From positions 1-5,259 of the forward strand of contig CAIRWP010000351.1 in the NCBI GenBank assembly GCA_903882335.1: a DNA stretch of 5,259 nucleotides, given 5' to 3'. Source of the stretch: an uncultured Opitutia bacterium (GTDB taxonomy: Bacteria; Verrucomicrobiota; Verrucomicrobiia; Opitutales; UBA953). Positions within the stretch are counted from its first letter, which is position 1, and each line of letters starts with the position of its first letter. Under the pieces are notes generated by a model, which saw only the letters and a list, made by a program, of their open reading frames with translations, did no database searches and had not been told where the DNA came from. The translations under genes and the position numbers were made by a program. Below, piece after piece: positions 1 through 4,905 of the stretch.

Positions 1-1151
1 CGGACGATTTCCTCACCGACCTTCAGCCAGTTGGTCTCGATGGTCGCGCCGCGCTCACCGACGGACGGGAACTTGCCGCGGCGCGTATCCTCGGAGGGCA
101 AGACCTGTCCGGGCGCGAGCCGGAGGCGCAGGGTCGTCGCCTTCGCGTCGACCGCGCCGACGAGCTTACCCTCGCCCCAGGCAGCCAGCCGCGGGTCGGG
201 CTTGGCGCCGACGCGGCGCGGGTCCGACTTCCCGATGCCGGCGGAGATGGAGTGGAGCGCGAGGTACATCCCGGCGGCCCGCACTTCCTCGGCGAACGCG
301 CGGAGGTCCGCCTCGCCCCGGGGAAAGACCGCCGGGTTGACGTCGACATGCGAGTGCTTGTCCGGCCAGAAGGCGTCGGGTCGCCAGACGTCGGTGAAGA
401 GGTAGATCTGGCGGAGATTCGCTCGGCGGGCCTGCGCGAGCCCGGCGCGTAGCTCGGCAGGCGTCTTGGCCGCGAGGATCAGCTGCGAGCGATCGGCGAA
501 ACGGCCCTGCCACTCGCGCACCCACGTCCGGGCCCGGGCGAGATCCCACGGCCCCTCGACCTGCGGGTGCGGCAGACCTTCCTCGACCCACAGGCGCAGC
601 AAGGTCTCATCCTCGTCCTCGTCGCCGGTGCGCTCATACAGCGCGAACCCACCCTGCGGGTTGGAAGGATGGCGATTCCACAGGGCCGGCCAGGTCACGC
701 GCAGGGGGCCGGCACCGCCGGTCGTCTCCGTCATGTAATCCAAAGGCAGCAGCCGGAGGTCGGGGCCGCCGATCAACGTGAAGCGTAACGACTCGCGCTC
801 GGAGGGTTCGATCCCGCGCAGCTCGCTCAGACGGAACGCGAGGTGCCGCTCCCCGGCCCGCACGACGAAGACCACGGCAGGCTGACCACGGGGGGCGGCG
901 AACTCGACCCGCCCGTCCGCGAGGCGACGCACCACCGGCAAAGGCGTCGCGGTGCCGTCCGGATCCACAAGCGCGAGTCCTTCGTGCCGGGCACCGGGTC
1001 GGAGCAAGGCCGCGCCATCCGCGGTCCGCACCGCGCCCACCGCCCCGCCCTGCTCGTCGAACTTCAGGGTGAAACGGCCGCACGGCAGGACGACCTCGCC
1101 GGCCACGAGCGCCGCCCACGCGAGGAGGAGAGGGAGCAGGCGACGGCACAT
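1..1151 (-). CDS. Secreted TIM-barrel, glycoside-hydrolase-like protein, 3' end cut off by the window
   Basis: An open frame without stop runs from ATG at 1151 to the window edge (383 codons). It begins with a signal peptide (MCRRLLPLLLAWAALVAG, cleavage probably near residue 18) that fixes the start. Residues about 20-225 are rich in short beta segments, as in the N-terminal sandwich domain of many glycosidases. From about 230 the pattern changes to alternating helices and strands: a helix (230-245), a strand with IYLFTDVW (249-256), then VDVNPAVFP (269-277), a helix 279-293 and strand GMYLALHSISAGI (294-306). This is the style of GH36/GH31-like barrels, where the substrate polysaccharide is handled outside the cytoplasm. 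Residues 318-325 (PDPRLAAW) are followed by a beta-rich stretch that may be an inserted domain, as I recall from planctomycete/verrucomicrobial relatives. The catalytic region is mostly outside the window, so substrate and activity are unknown. No Shine-Dalgarno is visible. It lies 50 nt behind the LysR gene on the same strand with no clear terminator between them. The gene call is sure; the function is tentative. Confidence 0.85.
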   Translation of the reverse strand, partial: MCRRLLPLLLAWAALVAGEVVLPCGRFTLKFDEQGGAVGAVRTADGAALLRPGARHEGLALVDPDGTATPLPVVRRLADGRVEFAAPRGQPAVVFVVRAGERHLAFRLSELRGIEPSERESLRFTLIGGPDLRLLPLDYMTETTGGAGPLRVTWPALWNRHPSNPQGGFALYERTGDEDEDETLLRLWVEEGLPHPQVEGPWDLARARTWVREWQGRFADRSQLILAAKTPAELRAGLAQARRANLRQIYLFTDVWRPDAFWPDKHSHVDVNPAVFPRGEADLRAFAEEVRAAGMYLALHSISAGIGKSDPRRVGAKPDPRLAAWGEGKLVGAVDAKATTLRLRLAPGQVLPSEDTRRGKFPSVGERGATIETNWLKVGEEIV

Positions 1152-1201
1152 GGGCGACTTGGTTGCTAGCGCCCCCGCAGGCCGTGGCAAGGGCGACCGA
1201 C

Positions 1202-2107
1202 TCAGGCCGTCACCGGGGCCGACTTCGCCGCCTGGGCGACGAGGTGATCACGGAACGCGGCGGCGAGCGGCGAGAGTCTCCGGCCGGCGGGATGGACGAT
1301 CAGCCAGCTGGACTGCAGCGGGAAGCCTTCGACCTCCAGCGTGATGAGGTCGCGACGCGCCCCGGCCCGCAGCGCGTGCTCCGAGAGGATGGCCAGACCC
1401 ATGCCGCCGGCGACGGCTTCGAGGATGGCCTCGTTGCTGCCCAGTTCGAACCTGATCTCCCGTGTCCGGCGGTGGCGTCGGAAGAAATCGTCGACGGCCA
1501 GACGTGTGCCCGAACCGGGCTCGCGGGCGATGAAGCGCTCGGCGAGCAGATCGTCGACGCTCAGGCGTCCGCGCTTGGCCAAGGCATGCCCACGCGGAGC
1601 GACCACGACCAGCGGGTTCGGCATGAAGACCTGGCTAGTGAGCGCGAGCCCCTCGGGCGGGCGCGACATGATATAGAGATCGTCCTGGTTCGCGCGCATC
1701 CGCTCGATGACCCCGTCGCGGTTGAGCAAGGCCATCGCGACCTCGACCTTGGGCCGATTGGCGCAGAAGGAGCCGATCAGGCGCGGAGCGAAATACTGCG
1801 CGGTGTTGACCATGGCGACCCGGAGCAGTCCGGACTCCCCACCCTGCAGCGCCTGAACGGACTGCTCGAAAGCGGTCCACTCGGACCGCACCCCTTGCGC
1901 GGCTTTCGCGAGTTCCTTGCCGACCTCGGTGAGGTAGACCTTGCGGCCGATCACTTCATAGAGAGGCATGCCGACCGCTTCCGTCAGGTCGCGCAGGTGG
2001 ACGGAGGCGGTGGGTTGCGTGACCTTGGTATCCCGCGCCGCGGCGCTGATACTGCCGGTCGCGACCAAGGCCCGAAAGATCTCCAATTGCCGGAAAGTGA
2101 CGTTCAT
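1202..2107 (-). CDS. LysR-type transcriptional regulator (CbbR-like subgroup)
   Basis: This is a complete 301-residue protein, the usual LysR length. The N-terminal winged helix-turn-helix spans residues 1-62, with the family landmarks RQLEIFRALVATGSISAAA (6-24), the recognition-helix segment TQPTASVHLRDL (30-41), and GRKVYLTEVG (54-63). A linker helix follows (65-90). The periplasmic-binding-like effector domain runs from about 94 to 295, with NTAQYFAPRLIGSF (101-114), REPGSGTR (195-202) and SNEAILEAVAGGMGLAILS (224-242). The last motif and YFAPRL recall CbbR/CysL-type members, but no Calvin-cycle gene is present, so the effector and regulon cannot be named. The ATG at 2107 is the natural start because the HTH begins at residue 4. 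No ribosome-binding site is visible; the AT-rich sequence just upstream carries a 9-bp inverted repeat touching the start codon, suggesting autoregulation. The glycosidase-like gene lies 50 nt downstream on the same strand and could be co-transcribed. Family assignment is strong. Confidence 0.96.
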   Translation of the reverse strand: MNVTFRQLEIFRALVATGSISAAARDTKVTQPTASVHLRDLTEAVGMPLYEVIGRKVYLTEVGKELAKAAQGVRSEWTAFEQSVQALQGGESGLLRVAMVNTAQYFAPRLIGSFCANRPKVEVAMALLNRDGVIERMRANQDDLYIMSRPPEGLALTSQVFMPNPLVVVAPRGHALAKRGRLSVDDLLAERFIAREPGSGTRLAVDDFFRRHRRTREIRFELGSNEAILEAVAGGMGLAILSEHALRAGARRDLITLEVEGFPLQSSWLIVHPAGRRLSPLAAAFRDHLVAQAAKSAPVTA

Positions 2108-2150
2108 AATACTATCTATGCTAATTCAATATAGGATAGTATTAGGTCAA
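2108..2150 (-). promoter_or_regulatory. Promoter/operator region of the LysR-type gene with inverted repeat
   Basis: AATACTATC (2108-2116) and GATAGTATT (2135-2143) form a perfect 9-bp inverted repeat with an 18-nt spacer. Read on the minus strand, TTGACC (2150-2145) is a good -35 candidate just upstream; no -10 at ideal spacing is convincing (TATATT at 2133-2128 is only 11 nt away). Inside the repeat there is a T-N11-A pattern, typical of LysR-family boxes, though weakly informative alone. The left arm directly abuts the ATG, so regulator binding, or an mRNA hairpin, would cover the translation start. The AT-richness contrasts sharply with the surrounding DNA. Confidence 0.6.
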
Positions 2151-2179
2151 TCCTTTAACCACCCCAAGCTGCCCGGCGC

Positions 2180-2234
2180 CGGCATGGGGTCTGGCTTCGT
2201 CTCGCGCAGCGATGACGTGCCTGACCTCATGCCG
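2180..2234. repeat. Long-hairpin intergenic repeat, copy 1
   Basis: This 55-nt element folds almost end to end. CGGCAT (2180-2185) pairs with ATGCCG (2229-2234), GGGGTCTGGC with GCCTGACCTC next, and CGTC/TCGC with GCGA/GACG around a 3-nt loop (GCA). It matches 52 of 55 bases with copies 2 and 3 (2436-2490 and 4936-4990). Two of the three differences fall in the apical loop; the third turns a G-A mismatch of the other copies into a G-C pair. Here the element lies 4 nt left of a REP pair instead of inside it. Confidence 0.85.
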
Positions 2235-2238
2235 CCCA

Positions 2239-2306
2239 GGTAGGGCTGACCGTCCCCGGTCGGCCGCGGATCGTCGTGCGGACCAGCCGGGACGCTGGTC
2301 CCTACC
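2239..2306. repeat. REP pair in inverted orientation (REPIN-like), copy 1, compact form
   Basis: The left REP (2239-2265) starts with GGTAGGG, then GCTGACC, a GTCCCC loop and GGTCGGC. The right REP (2280-2306) is the inverted partner ending CCCTACC, with stem GGACCAGC/GCTGGTCC. The spacer is only 14 nt. The GTAG foot next to an imperfect palindrome is the hallmark of REP sequences mobilised by RAYT (REP-associated tyrosine transposases), and two inverted REPs make a REPIN. No RAYT gene is in the window, so mobilisation in trans is inferred. Confidence 0.75.
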
Positions 2307-2308
2307 CG

Positions 2309-2353
2309 CGCGCGCTGAGCGCGCGAGCGGTTGGGGGTTAGCGGTTGGCGGTT
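2309..2353. repeat. Short GC hairpin plus 32-bp direct repeat, copy 1
   Basis: CGCGCGCT (2309-2316) pairs with AGCGCGCG (2318-2325). It overlaps a 32-bp sequence (2322-2353) identical to 4810-4841. That sequence itself contains the octamer GCGGTTGG more than once. The module directly follows the right REP here and follows a truncated right REP in the second cassette. Confidence 0.8.
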
Positions 2354-2405
2354 GGGTCAGGAGGCAACAGGTGCGCCCTTGCCCGCGTGTCACCTCTACC
2401 TCCTT
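2354..2405. other. Unique spacer within the repeat cassette
   Basis: About 50 nt between the 32-bp repeat and the next REP pair. The corresponding segment in the right-hand cassette (4842-4905) has a different sequence and length. I see no gene, promoter or terminator in it. Confidence 0.5.
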
Positions 2406-2532
2406 CAGGTAGGGCTGACCGTCCCGGTCGGCCGCCGGCATGGGGTCTGGCTTCGTCTCGCATAGCGATGACGTGCCTGAACTCATGCCGGTATCCCGCG
2501 AATGCGGACCAGCCGGGACGCTGGTCCCTGCC
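2406..2532. repeat. REP pair with long hairpin inside (REPIN-like), copy 2
   Basis: Left REP 2408-2433 (GGTAGGG foot, GCTGACC/GGTCGGC stem, GTCCC loop), the long-hairpin repeat, a short linker, then the right REP 2506-2532. The 127 nt match 4906-5032 at 123 positions, the differences being at 2416, 2503, 2514 and 2530. The right foot here reads CCCTGCC, so the otherwise conserved GTAG is mutated to GCAG on the opposite strand, which may make this end inactive. Confidence 0.8.
2435..2491. repeat. Long-hairpin intergenic repeat, copy 2 (nested in REP pair)
   Basis: CCGGCAT (2435-2441) pairs with ATGCCGG (2485-2491). The next ten positions pair at eight (GGGGTCTGGC against GCCTGAACTC), and the tip CGTCTCGC/GCGATGACG closes on the loop ATA with one bulged T. 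It is identical to 4935-4991. Unlike copy 1, it sits between the two REPs. Confidence 0.85.
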
Positions 2533-2576
2533 GGGATGGACCGCTTGCCGGCCTGAGCTCCGACTTCTCCGGGCAC

Positions 2577-2602
2577 AAAAAAGGCCACCCGAAGGTGGCC
2601 TT
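2577..2602 (-). terminator. Intrinsic terminator of the lipoprotein operon
   Basis: On the minus strand this reads AA GGCCACC TTCG GGTGGCC TTTTTT: a 7-bp GC-rich stem (2600-2594 with 2589-2583) closed by a UUCG tetraloop and followed by a run of six T (2582-2577). It begins 22 nt after the stop of the last lipoprotein gene, as expected for a rho-independent terminator. Confidence 0.93.
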
Positions 2603-2624
2603 CGATCGCAAAACCCACTGACGG

Positions 2625-3041
2625 TTAGTCGACGTTCTGCGCGGTCAGGAACATGCCCTTGCCGAGCGAATTGAAGAAGGCCTGGTAAGGGGCCGGGTCC
2701 GTGACCGCCTGCTCCTGGTACTGGGCGTTGGCCCGGACCAGCAGTTGCTTGGCGTTGCGGGGACGGACGCTCACGGACATGCGCAGAGCATAGCCATCCA
2801 GCTTGGTCCCGGTGACGGTGCCGAGCTCAAGGTCGGCCTTCTCGATGACGAAGCCGAGGTCCTGAAGGGTGGCGATCACGGTGCGCAGGGTCTTCGCCTT
2901 GTCGGTCGTATCAAAGGCCCGGCTCTGGATCTGGCGCAGCTGGACTTGGTTTTCGCCGGCATCCAGGGCGGCGCTGGTGGAATTATTGACGCAACCACCC
3001 AGGCAGGCGGCGACGGCGAGGAGGCAAACAGGTAGTTTCAT
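2625..3041 (-). CDS. Small lipoprotein, paralogue of the gene upstream (third in operon)
   Basis: A 138-residue protein with a lipoprotein signal peptide ending in the lipobox LGGC (Cys17 is the acylated residue), hence membrane-anchored after Sec export. The mature domain aligns without gaps to its upstream neighbour over residues 39-80 (12 of 42 identical, including QDLGF against QDMGF and a closing LG...K) and again at the C terminus (PYQAFFNSLGKGMFLTAQ against LYQQFFEKLSKSVFLEAQ). It lacks the glycine/alanine-rich insertion of that neighbour, which accounts for much of the length difference. I recognise the fold pattern as one seen in uncharacterised secreted lipoproteins, but no biochemical function is known to me. 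It starts 3 nt after the preceding stop codon with no Shine-Dalgarno, so translation is probably coupled. A terminator follows. The gene call is very sure; the function is unknown. Confidence 0.93.
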   Translation of the reverse strand: MKLPVCLLAVAACLGGCVNNSTSAALDAGENQVQLRQIQSRAFDTTDKAKTLRTVIATLQDLGFVIEKADLELGTVTGTKLDGYALRMSVSVRPRNAKQLLVRANAQYQEQAVTDPAPYQAFFNSLGKGMFLTAQNVD

Positions 3042-3044
3042 GGG

Positions 3045-3572
3045 TTAGATTTTTTGGGCTTCGAGGAAGACCGACTTGGAGAGTTTTTCGAAGAACTGCT
3101 GGTAGAGCTCCGGCTCCCGGAGACCTTCTAGGCGCGTGAGTTGGCCGTAGCTGTTCCAGACGGCACGCTGGAAGGTGGCGCGGACGACCCATTCCTTCCC
3201 CTCCTTGCCGGCGACGGGCTTGATGACGATGCAGATGCGGATCTTCTGAGAGCGATCCATCGAGTTGGCCGCGTTGGCCCCGAAGAGGAGGGCCATCGCC
3301 ACGCGCCCGCCGGTGTCGCCGGCTTCCCGGTTCTTGGAAGCCACCATGACGCCCAGCGGGGTGGCGGACTCGTCAATTGTGAAGCCCATGTCCTGGACGA
3401 CGCCGGAGCACGCGGAGAGGATTTCGATCTCCTTGCCGCCGGCGAAGCGGCGGGACTCTAGGAGACGTCGTTCCAGCGTATCCGGCTGGAGTGCCAGGGC
3501 ATCGTCGGGGATGCGGTTTTGGCAGCCGACGACGCCGAGGGCGGCAAGCAGGAAAAGGCAGAGGCGGGGCAT
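3045..3572 (-). CDS. Lipoprotein of unknown function (second in operon)
   Basis: A 175-residue protein. MPRLCLFLLAALGVVGC carries a VVGC lipobox with Cys17 as the predicted lipid-attachment site. The mature part has a helix-strand unit (residues 36-80: ESRRF, VVQDMGFTIDES, LGVMVASK), then an insertion of about 25 residues rich in Gly/Ala and hydrophobics (GGRVAMALLFGANAA, 88-102), then strands IRICIVIKPV (111-120) and WVVRATFQRAVWN (128-140), and a C-terminal helix with YQQFFEKLSKSVFLEAQ (157-173). The first and last blocks are shared with the downstream gene, so the two arose by duplication or belong to one family. It starts 5 nt after the BamE-like gene and ends 3 nt before the third, a tight operon. 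The location is the membrane, most likely the inner leaflet of the outer membrane. I cannot name a function. Confidence 0.93.
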   Translation of the reverse strand: MPRLCLFLLAALGVVGCQNRIPDDALALQPDTLERRLLESRRFAGGKEIEILSACSGVVQDMGFTIDESATPLGVMVASKNREAGDTGGRVAMALLFGANAANSMDRSQKIRICIVIKPVAGKEGKEWVVRATFQRAVWNSYGQLTRLEGLREPELYQQFFEKLSKSVFLEAQKI

Positions 3573-3577
3573 CGGAC

Positions 3578-3976
3578 TCAGAACTTGGAGGTGTGGTAGG
3601 CGAGGTCGCGGACCTTGCCGGCCTTGTCGAACTTGACGATGATGGTGAGCGTGCTCTGGGAGCGCTCGGCGGCCGCGGCGCCGCCGCCTACGAAGAGGGT
3701 CAGGGGGCCGTTGGCGGCGGTGGCGCGCACCGAGGAGGTCACCCGGTCGTAGATCCAGACCTCGCGGCCTTCCTCGTCGGTCGAGACGATGTTCGGCGAG
3801 CCCAGCGCCTCGGCGACGCCGGCGTTGGGCATGCCGACCTTGATGCTCCGTTGGGCGGCGCCCACGGAAATGGTGGCCTTATCGTCCCCGCGGACGCTGT
3901 TGTGGACGTCCTGGGGGTTGAGGCAGCCGGTCAGCGAACCGAGGGCGAGGAGCAGGGGTAGTCGGGCGAGATGCAT
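3578..3976 (-). CDS. BamE/SmpA-like outer-membrane lipoprotein (first in operon)
   Basis: A 132-residue protein from ATG at 3976. I prefer this start over a TTG at 4012 because it opens directly with the signal peptide MHLARLPLLLALGSLTGC, whose lipobox LTGC places the acylated Cys at 18; a GGGGAG lies about 11 nt upstream. The mature part resembles the SmpA/OmlA (BamE) domain: IKVGMPNAGVAEALGSPN (45-62) is the typical 'G-M-...-v-...-lG-P' helix, followed by strand EVWIYDR (72-78) and the closing VKFDKAGKVRDL (114-125). Genuine BamE assists the Bam complex in outer-membrane protein assembly. Many such domains occur in lipoproteins not tied to Bam, and a Gly/Ala-rich hydrophobic stretch (91-103, LTLFVGGGAAAA) is unusual, so I do not assign bamE. 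It leads the operon behind a TATAAT promoter. Family likely, precise role open. Confidence 0.9.
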   Translation of the reverse strand: MHLARLPLLLALGSLTGCLNPQDVHNSVRGDDKATISVGAAQRSIKVGMPNAGVAEALGSPNIVSTDEEGREVWIYDRVTSSVRATAANGPLTLFVGGGAAAAERSQSTLTIIVKFDKAGKVRDLAYHTSKF

Positions 3977-4026
3977 GCCCCGGGACACTCCCCGCTTCCC
4001 GCCGACCTGCAAGCCATATTTTGTTT

Positions 4027-4073
4027 AAGAATATTATATTGTATTCACACGAGTTTATGCAAGAAATATTCTT
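4027..4073. promoter_or_regulatory. Divergent operator candidate: 9-bp inverted repeat
   Basis: AAGAATATT (4027-4035) and AATATTCTT (4065-4073) are a perfect 9-bp inverted repeat 29 nt apart, centre to centre 38 bp. They flank the core promoter of the lipoprotein operon. The right arm is itself part of AAGAAATATTCTT, a short palindrome. The position between divergent envelope genes suits a binding site for one dimeric or looping regulator, but no regulator is identified, and AT-rich promoters produce such matches by chance fairly easily. Confidence 0.45.
4033..4062 (-). promoter_or_regulatory. Predicted sigma-70-type promoter of the lipoprotein operon
   Basis: On the minus strand, TTGCAT (4062-4057) and a perfect TATAAT (4038-4033) are separated by 18 nt. 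The -35 is weak (TTG only). Transcription would start near 4026 and leave about 50 nt of leader before the ATG at 3976. The AT-rich island in GC-rich surroundings supports promoter function. I found no equally good promoter facing the plus-strand gene. Confidence 0.6.
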
Positions 4074-4108
4074 GCCGCGGGCGTCGATGCCCGGAAGATG
4101 ACCCGGCC

Positions 4109-4678
4109 ATGAAATACCTCCCCCTCCTCCTCGCCACGGCCGCCACGGCTTCGGCGGCCTCCGGCCTCGGCGGTCCCGACGTCAACGCGCCGTCCTACAA
4201 CCGCCTCGGGCTGACCGGCGACTTCACCAACAACGACGGCCGCGCGGTCGACGTGAGCTTCAGCGTCGCGCTGGGCGAGACCGTCTTCCTGGCGGGCCAG
4301 ACCTCCCTCTACGGCCGGCTCGACGGCGTCGACTCCACGCTGACCGGCGTCGGCATCGGCTTCCGCTTCCGCCCCACGCAGTCGTCCACGCTGCACGTCG
4401 AACTCGGCGGGGCCCACCTCCAGTACGCCAACGCGATCGGCATCGAGTCGGGCTTCGTCGGCCTCGGCTATCGCGTCCGTCTGGCCCCTTCGGTCGAGAT
4501 CGACACCGGCTTCCGCAAGTTCATCGCGGACGGCCCTCTCTCCGTCGACCAGGCTTCCCTCTCGGTCTCGGCCCTGTTCTTCCTCACGAACTCCTTCTCG
4601 CTCGACCTCAACCTGGGCAAGGATTTCCAAGGGGATAAGTCGACCCGCTACGGCTTTGGTCTGACCTGCCACTACTGA
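4109..4678 (+). CDS. Small outer-membrane beta-barrel protein
   Basis: A 189-residue protein from ATG 4109. The frame is open further upstream, but this start opens the signal peptide MKYLPLLLATAATASAAS (ASA cleavage near residue 16-17), and GGAAG lies 11 nt before it. The mature protein consists of alternating hydrophobic/polar segments of amphipathic beta strands, about 8-10: roughly 30-38, 47-55, 58-68, 76-88, 93-104, 113-124, 128-138, 149-158, 161-171 and 179-189. It ends in an aromatic residue (Tyr189) after an amphipathic strand, the C-terminal signal read by the Bam machinery. Size and pattern resemble OmpW/OmpX/opacity-type small barrels, but no diagnostic motif lets me choose one. 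A four-codon frame (ATG at 4098, TGA at 4110-4112) overlaps the start as ATGA. It is transcribed divergently from the lipoprotein operon and has its own terminator. Confidence 0.92.
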   Translation: MKYLPLLLATAATASAASGLGGPDVNAPSYNRLGLTGDFTNNDGRAVDVSFSVALGETVFLAGQTSLYGRLDGVDSTLTGVGIGFRFRPTQSSTLHVELGGAHLQYANAIGIESGFVGLGYRVRLAPSVEIDTGFRKFIADGPLSVDQASLSVSALFFLTNSFSLDLNLGKDFQGDKSTRYGFGLTCHY

Positions 4679-4701
4679 TCCGCCGCTTCATAGCCCTCTC
4701 G

Positions 4702-4737
4702 ACGCACCGTGGCCGCCTGGCTACGGTGCGTTTTTTT
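4702..4737 (+). terminator. Intrinsic terminator of the beta-barrel gene
   Basis: ACGCACCGT (4702-4710) pairs with ACGGTGCGT (4723-4731). The inner GGCC/GGCT extends the stem to 13 bp with one G-T pair, the loop is GCCT, and seven T follow (4731-4737). It starts 23 nt after the stop codon. The minus-strand side lacks a T tract, so it acts in one direction. Confidence 0.95.
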
Positions 4738-4777
4738 GGGCCGGACTCTCGACTCCTCGTCATCGTAAGTCGGCGGT

Positions 4778-4841
4778 GACGCTGGTCCCTACCTGGCGCG
4801 AACGGTGTTCGCGAGCGGTTGGGGGTTAGCGGTTGGCGGTT
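4778..4841. repeat. Truncated right REP, short GC hairpin and 32-bp direct repeat, copy 2
   Basis: GACGCTGGTCCCTACC (4778-4793) is the 3' half of a right REP; its 5' half is missing. It is followed by CGCGAAC/GTTCGCG (4797-4803 with 4807-4813) and the 32-bp sequence 4810-4841 identical to 2322-2353. The hairpin occupies the same place as the one at 2309-2325 but its inner stem and loop differ, with base pairing kept. Confidence 0.8.
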
Positions 4842-4905
4842 TGGCCGAAGAGGCTTCAGGTACGCGACTCAGTACTCCGTACTCTGTCATCTGTACTCCG
4901 TCTCC
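4842..4905. repeat. Spacer with short GTACTCCGT direct repeats
   Basis: GTACTCCGT occurs at 4872-4880 and 4893-4901, with the variant GTACTCTGT at 4879-4887. This fills the variable part of the right-hand cassette. There is no coding potential and no purpose I can name. Confidence 0.5.

Noticed and set aside
166..1149. Several Arg/Pro/Ala-rich frames on both strands within the glycosidase-like gene
   Set aside because: They are in other phases of the same DNA. The phase starting at 1151 has a signal peptide and protein-like composition and stays open for 383 codons.
1152..1201. Terminator between the LysR-type gene and the glycosidase-like gene
   Set aside because: Only a weak 5-bp CGCCC/GGGCG pairing and no T tract on the minus strand.
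1163..2134. A 323-codon open frame on the plus strand across the LysR-type gene
   Set aside because: It lies antisense to a clear LysR family protein, has low-complexity Arg/Gly/Asp-rich composition and no recognisable domain. Long antisense frames are expected in high-GC DNA.
2150..2576. Insertion sequence or transposase remnant in the repeat region
   Set aside because: No frame resembles a transposase. The elements are short non-coding palindromes that would need an enzyme encoded elsewhere.
2142..2618. A 158-codon minus-strand frame sharing peptide segments with the frame at 4789-5046 (for example SGTSSLCETKPDPMPAADRD)
   Set aside because: The similarity is just the translated DNA repeats (REPs, long hairpin, 32-bp repeat). 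It even runs through the operon terminator. Not a protein family.
3977..4012. TTG-initiated 12-residue extension of the BamE-like lipoprotein
   Set aside because: It would put basic, polar residues before an already complete lipoprotein signal peptide starting at 3976.
3971..4108. Upstream extension of the beta-barrel frame by 46 codons
   Set aside because: It crosses the AT-rich promoter region and would bury the signal peptide. The ATG at 4109 opens directly with it.
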